From Lactobacillus sp. ESL0677 (GTDB lineage: Bacteria > Bacillota > Bacilli > Lactobacillales > Lactobacillaceae): a DNA stretch of 64,000 bases. Shown in pieces: positions 43,412 through 53,194 of the stretch. The position numbers and the translations under genes are program-made. The DNA is taken from positions 1,922,001 through 1,986,000 of the forward strand of contig NZ_CP113946.1 in NCBI RefSeq assembly GCF_029392875.1, written 5' to 3'. Each line of letters opens with the position of its first letter. The stretch's first letter is position 1. A model generated the notes under the pieces. The model saw nothing but the letters and a program-made list of their open reading frames with translations, was not told the origin of the DNA and searched no databases.

Positions 43412-45049
43412 GTGCTTAAGTTAAGTGACAATTATTTAGAAAAAAGCGCTGACTTTGCAGCTCAAGGAATTACTGTTCCTCAATATGATCAAGCTAAAAT
43501 CACAGCCGAAACTAAAGAAAATCCTGTTTGGGTGCATTTCGGAGGCGGTAATCTTTTCCGTTGTTTCCATGCTAAAATCGCTCAAGACTTATTAAATCAA
43601 AACGAACTTTCAAGCGGAGTAGTAGTCGCTGAAACTTACGATGATGAAGTTATTGACAAGATTTACCACGGCTACCAAAACAGAATGTTAAGTGTCGTCA
43701 TGAACAGTGACGGTTCATTAGAAAAGGAATTATTAGCTAGTGTTGGTGAGTCACTCTACTTCAACCATACAAATCCTAGTGGTTGGAATAGATTAACCGA
43801 AATCTTCACTAAACCATCATTGCAATTTGCTACTTTTTCAATTACCGAAAAAGGTTACGCTTTAACTGACGTCAACGGCAATCTAATTGATGCAGCACAA
43901 GCTGATATTGAAAATGGTCCTGATAAACCACAAACAAATATGGGGGCAATTGCTCATTTGTTATACGCACGTTACCAGGCTGGTAAATTGCCAATCGCAA
44001 TGGTCAGCACCGATAACTTTTCACAAAATGGTCTCAAACTGGAAACGGAAGTTCTTAGAATTGCCGAAGGTTGGACTAACAACGGTCTTGTCGACAAAGG
44101 CTTTATTGACTATCTGAAGGATCCAAAGCAAGTTTCATTCCCATGGACAATGATTGACCGGATTACACCTAACCCAGCTCAAAGTGTGGCTGATGAACTC
44201 AAAGCAAGTGGCTTCGCAGATACTGAGATTGTTCATACAACTAAGCACACCAATATTGCTCCGTTTGGTAACACCGAAAAAATTCATTATCTAGTAATTG
44301 AAGACAGCTTTCCTAACGGTCGCCCAGCATTAGAAAAGGCTGGCGTTATGTTAGCAAGTCGCGACACTGTTAATGATGCCGACCAAATGAAAGTTACAGC
44401 TTGTTTGAATCCTTTGCATACAGCTCTTGCCATCTATGGTAACTTGCTCGGATACACTTCAATTGCAGCTGAACTTGCCGATGAAGACTTGCTTGGTTTA
44501 ATCAAAAACCTAGGCTACGGCGAAGACTTACCAGTTGTTAAAGATCCAAAGATTATCAACCCGAAGAAGTTTATTGACGAGCTGATTAACCTTCGGTTAC
44601 CAAGCAAGAATATTCCTGACACGCCACAAAGAATTGCCAGTGACACTTCACAAAAGATCCCGGTACGTTACGGTGTAACCTTGCAACATTACATCGATGA
44701 CCCGAAGCTTGACCCAACCAAGCTTGAATTTATCCCGTTAGTTCTTGCTGGTTGGTGCCGCTACTTAATGGGTATCGATGACAATGGCGCAGAATTTACG
44801 CAAAGTCGTGATCCATTATTAGCTGACCTAAAGCCTTATGTTGCTAACATTAAACTCGGTGATACCAATACAGATATTCACAAGGCATTAAAACCAATTT
44901 TAACTAACGATAGTATTTTTGGTAACGATCTTTACCAAGTAGGAATTGCTGACAAAGTAGAAAACTACTTCAAACAATTAATTGCTGGTAAAGGAGCTGT
45001 TCGCTCTACTTTACATGAAACTATTAAAGCGAAGAGCTATCAATTTTAA
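43412..45049 (+). CDS. uxuB: Fructuronate reductase (mannitol dehydrogenase family)
   Basis: Reduces D-fructuronate to D-mannonate with NADH. 545 residues; Rossmann part with WVHFGGGNLFRCFHAKIAQ, VVVAETYDDEV and the downstream MVSTDNFSQNG, then the helical domain with FPWTMIDRITP and CLNPLHTALAIYG (catalytic region). GTG start behind AAGGGGG. First gene of uxuB-uxuA, 22 nt apart, divergent from the GntR regulator. Confidence 0.94.
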   Translation: MLKLSDNYLEKSADFAAQGITVPQYDQAKITAETKENPVWVHFGGGNLFRCFHAKIAQDLLNQNELSSGVVVAETYDDEVIDKIYHGYQNRMLSVVMNSDGSLEKELLASVGESLYFNHTNPSGWNRLTEIFTKPSLQFATFSITEKGYALTDVNGNLIDAAQADIENGPDKPQTNMGAIAHLLYARYQAGKLPIAMVSTDNFSQNGLKLETEVLRIAEGWTNNGLVDKGFIDYLKDPKQVSFPWTMIDRITPNPAQSVADELKASGFADTEIVHTTKHTNIAPFGNTEKIHYLVIEDSFPNGRPALEKAGVMLASRDTVNDADQMKVTACLNPLHTALAIYGNLLGYTSIAAELADEDLLGLIKNLGYGEDLPVVKDPKIINPKKFIDELINLRLPSKNIPDTPQRIASDTSQKIPVRYGVTLQHYIDDPKLDPTKLEFIPLVLAGWCRYLMGIDDNGAEFTQSRDPLLADLKPYVANIKLGDTNTDIHKALKPILTNDSIFGNDLYQVGIADKVENYFKQLIAGKGAVRSTLHETIKAKSYQF

Positions 45050-45071
45050 TTAAAAAGGAAGATTTATATTT

Positions 45072-46148
45072 ATGAAAAACATGGGATTTCGGTGGTACGG
45101 TGATAACAACGACTCCATCACATTATCAGATATTCGGCAAATTCCGGGTGTATCGCAAGTAGTTGGTACCCTGTTTGATATTCCAGCTGGAGAAGTTTGG
45201 CCAAAAGATCAAATTAAGCACCTAAAGGATGAAGTCGAAGCTGCTGGTTTAAAGCTCGAAGTTATCGAGTCAGTTAATGTTCACGATGATATTAAAATCG
45301 GCTTGCCAAGTAGAGACAAATATATCGAAAACTACATTCAAACAATTCGCAATTTAGCAGAATACGGTGTTAAGGTTATTTGTTATAATTTCATGCCTGT
45401 TTTTGACTGGGTTAGAACTGACTTGCATTACCCATTAGCTGATGGCTCAACTGCTATGGCCTTTGAACAAAAGTACTTGACCGATGACCCACAAAGTATT
45501 GCCGATGCAATGCAAAAGAACTCTAACGGTTACGTTCAAGCTGGTTGGGAACCAGAAAGAATGGCTGAAATCAAGCGGTTAATGGCAGCATATAAGGATG
45601 TAGATACTGAAAAATTAACTGCTAACCTAAAATACTTCCTTGATGCAATTATTCCAGTCTGTGAAGAATGTGATGTCCGCATGGCAATGCACCCAGATGA
45701 CCCACCACGTGAATTATTCGGTTTGCCACGGATTTACAAGAACCGTGATGATATGCTTAAGATTGAACAACTGCACGAATCACCATACAATGGCTTCACC
45801 ATTTGCTGTGGTAGTTTAGGTGAAAATCCAGAAAACGATGTTCCAGCAATTATTCGCGAATTTGCAGCTAGGGACCGTGTCTTCTTTATCCATGGCCGTA
45901 ACATCAAATTCTTAAATAAAGACGGTGACTTCCACGAATCAGCTGCACTTTCATCCGAAGGTTCACTTGATATGTATGAAATCATCAAAGCTTTGCACGA
46001 CAATAATTATCAAGGCTACATTCGTCCAGATCACGGACGCGATATTTGGAATGAAAATGGTCGTCCTGGATATGGCCTCTACGACCGTGCTTTAAGTATT
46101 ACCTACTTGAATGGGCTATGGGAAGCTATTGATAAGGACCGTAAATAA
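45072..46148 (+). CDS. uxuA: Mannonate dehydratase UxuA
   Basis: Dehydrates D-mannonate to 2-keto-3-deoxygluconate. 358 residues, xylose-isomerase-like barrel with GFRWYGDNNDSITLSDIRQI, VICYNFMPVFDWVRTDL, MAMHPDDPPRELFGLPRI, and YIRPDHGRD near the C-terminus carrying metal-binding residues. An unrelated ManD-type mannonate dehydratase candidate lies at 48965-50176, so two folds may share this step. Confidence 0.96.
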   Translation: MKNMGFRWYGDNNDSITLSDIRQIPGVSQVVGTLFDIPAGEVWPKDQIKHLKDEVEAAGLKLEVIESVNVHDDIKIGLPSRDKYIENYIQTIRNLAEYGVKVICYNFMPVFDWVRTDLHYPLADGSTAMAFEQKYLTDDPQSIADAMQKNSNGYVQAGWEPERMAEIKRLMAAYKDVDTEKLTANLKYFLDAIIPVCEECDVRMAMHPDDPPRELFGLPRIYKNRDDMLKIEQLHESPYNGFTICCGSLGENPENDVPAIIREFAARDRVFFIHGRNIKFLNKDGDFHESAALSSEGSLDMYEIIKALHDNNYQGYIRPDHGRDIWNENGRPGYGLYDRALSITYLNGLWEAIDKDRK

Positions 46149-46159
46149 TTAATCAACGA

Positions 46160-46190
46160 AAAAATATCCAGCATAATGCTGGATATTTTT
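46160..46190. terminator. Convergent terminator between uxuA and rpiR
   Basis: AAAAATATCCAGCA / TGCTGGATATTTTT, perfect 14 bp, usable on both strands. Confidence 0.92.
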
Positions 46191-46196
46191 TATGCC

Positions 46197-46946
46197 TTAT
46201 TTTTCACGAAAAGTATAAAGATACATTTTCAAATATAAGACACTAGCAAAAATAAAGTAGGGATCTTTGACAGATAGGTACTGACCATCTGTAACTTTTA
46301 ATTCGACTGGATCAACAAAAATATTGTAATTACTCAGGCGCGAGATTTCATTATCAACGCGCTCAACCACAGAGATGAATGGCACCCCGCTCGTTCGCAA
46401 CTGTCTAGCAAACAGTCTTGCGTTATCGGAAGTCCCCTTTAGCGTAATCAAAATCACAATGTCATCTTTAGTTAGCGACTTAGGTAATGACGACAACTCA
46501 TCAACACCTTCAATGAAGAAAATGGTGATATTAATCGTTAAGAATAACCGTCTAATTTCTTGAGCAATATTTCGCTGCAGCGTTCCTGTACCATAGACAA
46601 AAACTTTTTTGCTCTTTAATAATGCCCGACAAATATCAGTAAAGTCCTTACTAATTATTTGTTCAACAAATTCATTAATTTGTACCTGATATTGATGAAA
46701 AATATCTTCATCAATTCTAGGAACAATACTTTCCTGCTTGAGCAAATAGCGCATTTCTGAAAATCCTTGTAAAGAAATTCTTTTAGAAAAACGAACGATT
46801 GCTGACGGCGATACGTTACATTTGGATGCTAGTTGTGTCAAATTTAATGATAAAACCGATTTCTTAGAAGATTTTATGACCCGCCAAATATGTTTATCAG
46901 TATCTGTAAGCCGCTCAAAGTTTTTAATTACTAGATCGTCAATCAC
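46197..46946 (-). CDS. RpiR/MurR-family regulator
   Basis: 249 residues: N-terminal RpiR HTH (LAS-K-CNVSPSAIVRFSKR) and a C-terminal SIS sugar-phosphate-binding domain (VFVYGTGTLQRNIAQEIRR, DDIVILITLKGTSDNARL). The open frame runs back to 47045, but a GTG at 46946 stands 8 nt after a full GGAGG, so that start is chosen; the longer form begins with poorly conserved residues. Last gene of manD-PTS-rpiR; a phosphorylated product of the PTS is the likely effector. Confidence 0.88.
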   Translation of the reverse strand: MIDDLVIKNFERLTDTDKHIWRVIKSSKKSVLSLNLTQLASKCNVSPSAIVRFSKRISLQGFSEMRYLLKQESIVPRIDEDIFHQYQVQINEFVEQIISKDFTDICRALLKSKKVFVYGTGTLQRNIAQEIRRLFLTINITIFFIEGVDELSSLPKSLTKDDIVILITLKGTSDNARLFARQLRTSGVPFISVVERVDNEISRLSNYNIFVDPVELKVTDGQYLSVKDPYFIFASVLYLKMYLYTFREK

Positions 46947-47054
46947 CAGCACTACCTCCATTAAATGAACTATCATCAATAAAATAATTCGTTGACTAAT
47001 TGCATTGTCTGTCATTATTCTATCTATTTCAAGTACATTAAACAAAGAACCTGA

Positions 47055-48947
47055 TTATGCGAGGTACAACAAGTTTTCACTCACATCTATTTGCTTTAGA
47101 TTATCTTCCGGCTTTTCAACTTGATGACCATTATTATCTGTAATAATCATGACTACTATCGGATCATAACCAGCCTTTTTAATGTTAGCTAAATCCATTT
47201 TAATTAGCGGCTGACCTTGTTTGACTTCTTCGCCCTGCTCAACTTCTGCAGTAAAGCCCTTGCCGTGCAGATCAACTGTATCAATTCCTAAATGCAGCAA
47301 AATTTCACAGCCTGTCTGGGCATCTTTAAGTCCGATTGCATGTTTAGTCTTTGCTAGCATCACTACCTGACCCGTAACCGGTGAAGTTACTTCACCAGTT
47401 GTTGGTTCAATCGCAATTGTTTTACCTAAAATTTCTTGAGCAAAAGTTTCATCATTAATATCTTTAGCAGGCACAATTTGGCCTGCAACTGGAGCAACTA
47501 CTTCACCAGAATTGCTGTTTGTAGTTGCAACTGGCTCAGTATCAGCAACATTTTTACCAGCTTTAGCTTGTTCCCATTCTTGAATCTTCTTATTAGGATC
47601 AAAGAAGAAGTAAACTAGCGAACCAGAAACTAACATCGCCGTAATATGAATAATAAAGTAGTTAATCAATGCTTGTTTACTGTACAAATATGTAACTAAA
47701 CCCGGAATAGCGGCTACGCCCATACCAGAACTTGCGGCATGCAGTAAACCAGCTACCATCCCTGAAACAGCACCACCACATAGGGCAAAGATAAATGGCG
47801 TCCCAAATTGTAAGTTAACACCAAAGATAGCAGGTTCAGTAATTCCCAAAAATGCTGGCAATGATGAAGAAGTGTATAGACTGCGCTTCTTAGCATCCTT
47901 AACTTTCAATCCTGTTACTAGAGCTGCGGTTGCTTGAGCGATAATCCCACCAGTAATCATTGCGTTAAATTGGTTGAAACCAGTAGTAGCAAGCAGACTA
48001 GATTCTAGTGCTAAGAAGATATGGTGCATCCCCGTAACCACAATCGCCTGTTGGGTACCACCAATAATTAATCCACCTAAACCAAATGGCAGATTGATTA
48101 CAGCCTTAGCAACAAACAAGATACCGTGTTCAATCTCCTGACAAACTGGCCCAATAACTAACAGACCAAGTAATCCTGAAATCAGCAGTGTAACAAACGG
48201 TGTAATTATTAAGTCCAAACTATCTGGAACTATCTTTTTCAGTTTTTTCTCAATATATGCAGCTAGCATAACTACTACTAACGCAGGTAACACCGACCCA
48301 GCATAGCTGACAACATTGTCTTGAATGCCAAAGATATTAATCGTCAGTGCCTTTGCCGTTCCCTTAATAATATCGTTAGGGTTAGGCAAGAGTGGGTTAA
48401 CTAACATCAAACCGAGGATTAATCCTAATACTGGTGACCCACCAAACTGGCGCATTCCTGACCATGCAATTAAAACTGGTAGGAAGGTAAATGCTGTTTT
48501 CATCAAAACCGTGGCAATAGTCAATGCAGCTGGACTCATGTGGACATTAAACGCCGTCAAGCAGTTAATAATCCCACTGAATAATCCAGTCGCAACCAAA
48601 GCAGGAATTACGGGGATAAAAATATCTCCCAAAATTCGGGACACCTTTTGTGGTAAGGACATGCCCTCATATTGACTAGCTTGCCCGCCATCTTGGTTAT
48701 CGTTATTAGACACCAAATTGTAAATTCGGTCTACTAGCCCAGTACCCAAGATAACTTGGAACTGATCACCAGAGTAAAATTCACCCTTAACGCCAGCAAT
48801 TGAACTAATACCGTCTTCATTAATCTTACTTTTATCAAATGGCGTAATTCTAAGTCTAGTTGAACAATGTGACACGTTCTTAATATTATTTTTTCCGCCT
48901 ATGTTTGCCAAAATTTCTTTAGCAATATTACGATCATTGGTTTTCAA
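47055..48947 (-). CDS. PTS sugar transporter, fused EIIB-EIIC-EIIA (beta-glucoside/sucrose family)
   Basis: 630 residues. EIIB at about 1-85 with the phosphorylated Cys in VSHCSTRLRITP. EIIC at about 100-450 with ten or so helices and FLGITEPAIFGVNLQFGTP. EIIA at about 480-630 with the phospho-His in ILLHLGIDTVDLHGKGF. It takes up and phosphorylates a sugar. Beside a mannonate/sugar-acid dehydratase and an RpiR regulator, the cargo could be a glycosidic uronide or an unrelated glucoside; the sequence does not say. Confidence 0.92.
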   Translation of the reverse strand: MKTNDRNIAKEILANIGGKNNIKNVSHCSTRLRITPFDKSKINEDGISSIAGVKGEFYSGDQFQVILGTGLVDRIYNLVSNNDNQDGGQASQYEGMSLPQKVSRILGDIFIPVIPALVATGLFSGIINCLTAFNVHMSPAALTIATVLMKTAFTFLPVLIAWSGMRQFGGSPVLGLILGLMLVNPLLPNPNDIIKGTAKALTINIFGIQDNVVSYAGSVLPALVVVMLAAYIEKKLKKIVPDSLDLIITPFVTLLISGLLGLLVIGPVCQEIEHGILFVAKAVINLPFGLGGLIIGGTQQAIVVTGMHHIFLALESSLLATTGFNQFNAMITGGIIAQATAALVTGLKVKDAKKRSLYTSSSLPAFLGITEPAIFGVNLQFGTPFIFALCGGAVSGMVAGLLHAASSGMGVAAIPGLVTYLYSKQALINYFIIHITAMLVSGSLVYFFFDPNKKIQEWEQAKAGKNVADTEPVATTNSNSGEVVAPVAGQIVPAKDINDETFAQEILGKTIAIEPTTGEVTSPVTGQVVMLAKTKHAIGLKDAQTGCEILLHLGIDTVDLHGKGFTAEVEQGEEVKQGQPLIKMDLANIKKAGYDPIVVMIITDNNGHQVEKPEDNLKQIDVSENLLYLA

Positions 48948-48964
48948 CGGTCTTACCTCCTTAT

Positions 48965-50176
48965 TTATGGTCTAACGCAAGTGCCATCTGGCAATCTGCT
49001 AATTGTCCAATCACTGGTCCAATCATCCTTAAATGAAATTTCCGGATATTCTTTAGCTGCTTCTTCATCAATATCAACGCCGATACCAGGACGGTCATTA
49101 ACATAAATATAACCATCACGAACAGTAGGGGTCCCCGGAAATACCCGATAGGTATTTTCCTTAATGCTATTGCTCCACTCCTGAACACCACAATTATGTG
49201 AAGATAAACTCAATTGGGCATTGACAGCATGACCAATAGCTGACAAGTCTCCCGGGCCATGCCATGAAGTCTGAATGCCGTACAAATCGGCAAAAGCAAT
49301 TAACTTCCTGATTGGAGTAATGCCACCAATCTGACTAATATGACATCTGATAAAGTCAATATCACGATCCTGAATGACCTTCATCCATTCGCGCGGATTA
49401 TTAAACAATTCACCCATCGATAGAGGCACACTTGTCTGCTCCCTAACTCTACCTAACCAATCCATTTGTTCTAGTGAAACAACATCTTCCATGAACAATG
49501 GTGAAAACTTTTCCATTTTTCTTAAAAAAATAATTGCTTGATTAGGCGTCAATCGTTCATGAACATCATGAATTAGTCTTATCTTGTCACCGAACACATC
49601 ATGAACCTTAGTAAAAGCTCGTAAAACTGTGTCCATATACAAGTATGGATCATAATAAACACCATCATTAGGCCCAGTCACTGAACCATAATCTGAACCA
49701 CCATAACCGTTAACTTGAACCCGAATATTAGTCCAACCTTGGTCGACCTTACCTTGAACCTGCTTAACGGCATCATCTACCGAAGAAGCATCAACATGGG
49801 TATATGCAGGAATGGCATCACGACATTTACCGCCAAATAGTTCATATAGTGGCATGTCAGCCAACTTCCCCTTAATATCCCACAAGGCCATGTCAATTCC
49901 TGCTACTGCATTATTGAGAACTGGACCATTGCGCCAGTATGAGTTAGCTGTGCAGGCCTGCCAAATATCTTCAATATTGTTTGGGAATTTTCCAATCAAC
50001 ATCGGCTTAAGATAGCTGTCAATTGCCTTCTTAACAACCTTAATTCTTTGAGTAAATGTTGCGCACCCAACACCATAAATGCTTGGGTCATTTGTCAACA
50101 CTTTGACAACTAACAAATTTATTCCTTCCGGAGCAGTGATAATGGTTTTAACATCTGTTATTACCAATTTCTTCAT
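48965..50176 (-). CDS. Enolase-superfamily sugar-acid dehydratase (ManD/RspA type)
   Basis: 403 residues from M-K-K-L-V-I-T-D. Mandelate-racemase/ManD features: AVAGIDMALWDIKGKLADMP, a Tyr in N-G-Y-G-G-S-D-Y, HDVHERLTP (metal Asp and catalytic His), FMEDVV and MGELFNN (metal Glu residues) and SWHGPGDLS (second His). These are the residues of D-mannonate dehydratase ManD, which makes KDG from mannonate; low-activity RspA-type or gluconate-specific members look alike. First gene of an operon with the PTS and RpiR. The ATG at 50176 has AAGGA close upstream. Confidence 0.85.
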   Translation of the reverse strand: MKKLVITDVKTIITAPEGINLLVVKVLTNDPSIYGVGCATFTQRIKVVKKAIDSYLKPMLIGKFPNNIEDIWQACTANSYWRNGPVLNNAVAGIDMALWDIKGKLADMPLYELFGGKCRDAIPAYTHVDASSVDDAVKQVQGKVDQGWTNIRVQVNGYGGSDYGSVTGPNDGVYYDPYLYMDTVLRAFTKVHDVFGDKIRLIHDVHERLTPNQAIIFLRKMEKFSPLFMEDVVSLEQMDWLGRVREQTSVPLSMGELFNNPREWMKVIQDRDIDFIRCHISQIGGITPIRKLIAFADLYGIQTSWHGPGDLSAIGHAVNAQLSLSSHNCGVQEWSNSIKENTYRVFPGTPTVRDGYIYVNDRPGIGVDIDEEAAKEYPEISFKDDWTSDWTISRLPDGTCVRP

Positions 50177-50315
50177 GAATCCTTCACCTCTCACTTTCTA
50201 AAACAGTTTTTATTGTAAGGGCTTCATCAAAAAATAGATATACTTCTTGACCATTTGAATTTTTACTTCACAAGTTGAACTATTTTTTATTTCTTAAAAA
50301 ATTTTTTAAACAAAA

Positions 50316-50341
50316 AAGAGCCTTACAACCGTAAGACTCTT
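50316..50341 (-). terminator. Terminator of kdgA-kdgK
   Basis: AAGAGCCTTAC / GTAAGACTCTT (50316-50326, 50331-50341), one internal mismatch, followed by TTTTTTG on the minus strand. Confidence 0.85.
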
Positions 50342-50359
50342 ACTAGTTTATAAAAATTT

Positions 50360-51385
50360 TTATCTTAAAACACGCATATTGCTCTGCTTATCCATTACCG
50401 CACGAATTTCTGCATCAGTAACCAAATTAAGATCGCCGCTAATGGTCAGTTTCAAAACGCTGGCAGCAATCGCGTAATCAAGTCTATCTTGAGCGCTGAA
50501 ATCATGCAACAAGCCGTGCACTAGACCAGCACCAAAGGCATCGCCAGCAGCAACACCTTCCCACACGTGCATCTTATAAATTGGCGTTTCATAAACTTGC
50601 CCGTGATCAATCATCAGCGCCATCCATTCCGAATCCTCAACAGAATGAATGTTGCGTAAGACGCTGGCAACAGTTTGACACTTAGGGTATTTAGCAGTGA
50701 TGGCCTGCATCCCTTTAATAAAAGCATCTTTTTGTTCAATACCGCAGCTCATATCACCATCAAAAGCCTTGATACCCAATGTTGCTTCAAAATCTTCATC
50801 ATTTGCCAAACAAACATCGACATACGGCATTAGTTGCGCCATTGCCTGTTGTGCCTTTTCTGGAGACCACATTTTACCGCGATAATTCAGATCGCACACA
50901 ACCTGAATATCATGCTCAAGACAATACTGACAAGCCGCTAATACTGCCTGAAACATTTCAGTGGAAATAGCAGGCGTAATTCCTGAAAAGTAGAAATAAC
51001 TGGCGTCTTGCAAAATTTCGGCCCAATCATATTCTGCCGCCTTTGAAACTGCAAAAGAACTACCAGCACGATCATAAACCACACTGGTGTTGCGAACACT
51101 CGCACCTTTTTCAAAGAAATAAATACCTAGTCTTGGTCCGCCAATTCGTATTTCAGCTGTATCAACACTATAGCGGCGCAAAGTTCCTAAGGCTGCTTGG
51201 CCAACTGCGTTTTGCGGTACTTTAGAAACAAACTGCGCATGATCGCCAAGTAATGACAACGACGTTGCTACATTAGCTTCCGCACCACCGTAAAGACCCG
51301 AAAAAGTATCAGTTTGAATAATCCGTTGGTTCTCTGCTGGCTTAAGTCGCAGCATCATTTCGCCAAAAGTTACTACCTTCTGCAT
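50360..51385 (-). CDS. kdgK: 2-dehydro-3-deoxygluconokinase (KDG kinase)
   Basis: Phosphorylates KDG to KDPG. 341 residues, PfkB/ribokinase fold: TFGEMMLRLKP, F-S-G-L-Y-G-G-A-E-A-N-V-A near the start, VVCDLNYRGKMWS, and the C-terminal VAAGDAFGAGLVHG with the catalytic Asp. The ATG at 51385 follows AGGTGA, 9 nt past the kdgA stop. Final genes of the uronate route. Confidence 0.95.
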   Translation of the reverse strand: MQKVVTFGEMMLRLKPAENQRIIQTDTFSGLYGGAEANVATSLSLLGDHAQFVSKVPQNAVGQAALGTLRRYSVDTAEIRIGGPRLGIYFFEKGASVRNTSVVYDRAGSSFAVSKAAEYDWAEILQDASYFYFSGITPAISTEMFQAVLAACQYCLEHDIQVVCDLNYRGKMWSPEKAQQAMAQLMPYVDVCLANDEDFEATLGIKAFDGDMSCGIEQKDAFIKGMQAITAKYPKCQTVASVLRNIHSVEDSEWMALMIDHGQVYETPIYKMHVWEGVAAGDAFGAGLVHGLLHDFSAQDRLDYAIAASVLKLTISGDLNLVTDAEIRAVMDKQSNMRVLR

Positions 51386-51394
51386 TCGTCTCAC

Positions 51395-52042
51395 CTATTT
51401 TCCTTGGATTCGTAAAATTTCCTTATGGTAGGCTTCTGCTTGTTTAGTCACTGCATCGTAGTCACCTTTAGCAGCTGCTGCTGTTAAGTTGCTGCCGGCA
51501 CCAACGACAACAACACCGGCTTCGAACCACTCGCGCATGTTCTCAAGGTTAACGCCACCAGTTGGCATAATGTTAACTTGAGGCAATGGTGCCTTAACTG
51601 CCTTGATAAAGCCGCGACCCAAGACACTGCCTGGAAATACTTTGACAATTTCTGCACCATAACGCATTGCTGTTTGAATTTCAGTAACTGTCATGCAGCC
51701 TGGCATGTAAGGAATTTGGTATTCATTACACAATAATGCTACTTCCTTATCAAAGGATGGCGCAACGATAAATTTAGCACCAGCCATAATGGCAATTCTT
51801 GCAGTAACAGCATCTAATACTGTACCGGCACCAACAACAACTGCTGGGTCAGCGCTATATTCATCGTGAAGCTCGCGAATAATTTCATCTGCTTGTGGCG
51901 CGGTGAATGTTAATTCGATCGCCTTAACGCCGCCTTTAATACAAGCAACTGCTGTTTTGTAAGCTTCTTCTTTTGACTTGCCGCGAACAACAGCAACCAC
52001 ACCCGCATTCTGCACTGCAAGTAATGTTTCAGTCTTTTGCAT
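51395..52042 (-). CDS. kdgA: KDPG aldolase
   Basis: Splits KDPG into pyruvate and glyceraldehyde 3-phosphate. 215 residues, class I aldolase barrel: VVAVVRGKSKEEA, KAIELTFTAP, VVGAGTVLD, IVAPSFDKEV, and the Schiff-base Lys in IVKVFPGSVLG. The ATG at 52042 follows GGAGG by 7 nt. Operon with kdgK, divergent from the LacI-type regulator. Confidence 0.96.
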   Translation of the reverse strand: MQKTETLLAVQNAGVVAVVRGKSKEEAYKTAVACIKGGVKAIELTFTAPQADEIIRELHDEYSADPAVVVGAGTVLDAVTARIAIMAGAKFIVAPSFDKEVALLCNEYQIPYMPGCMTVTEIQTAMRYGAEIVKVFPGSVLGRGFIKAVKAPLPQVNIMPTGGVNLENMREWFEAGVVVVGAGSNLTAAAAKGDYDAVTKQAEAYHKEILRIQGK

Positions 52043-52081
52043 AATATTTCCTCCAATTTTTATCACTAATTATAACTTTAT

Positions 52082-52133
52082 GGTAAACCTTTACCTTAAT
52101 TTTTTCAATCATTATCTTGGCAGTAAAGATAAT
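52082..52133. promoter_or_regulatory. Two palindromes in the kdgA-kdgR divergent region
   Basis: GGTAAA-CC-TTTACC (52082-52095) and ATTATCTT-N7-AAGATAAT (52111-52133), both perfect, are candidate operators for the neighbouring LacI-family protein. Confidence 0.5.
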
Positions 52134-52194
52134 TCATCCCTCCTAATTAGTTGTTTGCTATAATAGCGATATAAACATTGGATTTGAGGCTTTT

Positions 52195-53175
52195 ATGAAA
52201 AGAAAAACAGCTAGTATTAAAGACGTCGCTAACCTAGCAGGCGTATCAATCGCAACCGTGTCACGATTTTTACACGGAAAATATAATCGGATGTCACAAA
52301 TGACTGCCCAAAAGGTTGCTAGTGCAATTGAACAACTAAATTACGTGCCTAATGCAGCAGCTCAACAATTGATTACCAATAAAAGTAAAACGATTGCAAT
52401 TATTGTAGCCAATATTGCCGACTCATTTTCAACCGAATTATTTAAAGGAGCCAGTTCAGTTCTAGAGCCCGTCGGTTATACAACAGTGATGCTCGACACC
52501 GACTCGCAGCAACAAAAGGAAGAACATTTAATCAATGCCGTTGGTTTAAACACTTATGATGGCCTGATTTTACAGCCTTTAAGTAGCGACGTTGCCACGA
52601 TTAAAGATGAGGTGCGCCGCAAAATCCCCATCGTTATCCTCGATCGTAAATTAGCCTACTCTCCCTGGCCGCAAGTTTTAAGTGATAATCGCAGTGCTAG
52701 CTATCGCGCCGCTAAATATTTTCATCAGCATCATTGCACCGATGCAATTGTCTTATCTTCACCAATTTCTGTCGCTTCTACAAGACAAGAACGGTTAGCT
52801 GGAATTAAAGAAGTCTATCCTCAGGCAACAATCCTAGAATTTAACGACGAGAGCAATCAAAATGCTGTCTATCAAAAAATAGGTAAAGCTTTAACTAATA
52901 ATCAAAAAACTGTTTTGTTTTTTCTCGAAGAACGGTGGCTACTTGCCCTGTTGCCACGGCTAATCAACGATAAGCTACTTAACGAAAAGAAACTACAAAT
53001 TTCAGGCTTTGCCGATACCGATTTAATTTCAACGATTTGGCCCACTGCTAAAATGATTATTCAAAATCCTTACCAAATGGGTAAAAGTGCTGGTCAAATC
53101 ATGCTTAATTTACTAAACGAAAATCGGAATATTCCCGAAGTCACAACCATTAAAACGGAATTTAAGCCAAAATAG
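52195..53175 (+). CDS. kdgR: LacI-family regulator, probable KdgR
   Basis: 326 residues: HTH SIKDVANLAGVSIATVSRFL, hinge NAAAQQLITNKSKT, effector domain with IAIIVANIADSFSTELFKG, DGLILQPLSS and VILDRKL. Divergent from kdgA-kdgK, the arrangement of Firmicutes KdgR; KDG or KDPG would be the inducer. The symbol rests on context. Confidence 0.85.
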   Translation: MKRKTASIKDVANLAGVSIATVSRFLHGKYNRMSQMTAQKVASAIEQLNYVPNAAAQQLITNKSKTIAIIVANIADSFSTELFKGASSVLEPVGYTTVMLDTDSQQQKEEHLINAVGLNTYDGLILQPLSSDVATIKDEVRRKIPIVILDRKLAYSPWPQVLSDNRSASYRAAKYFHQHHCTDAIVLSSPISVASTRQERLAGIKEVYPQATILEFNDESNQNAVYQKIGKALTNNQKTVLFFLEERWLLALLPRLINDKLLNEKKLQISGFADTDLISTIWPTAKMIIQNPYQMGKSAGQIMLNLLNENRNIPEVTTIKTEFKPK

Positions 53176-53194
53176 GTACTAACAAATTTCTGAT

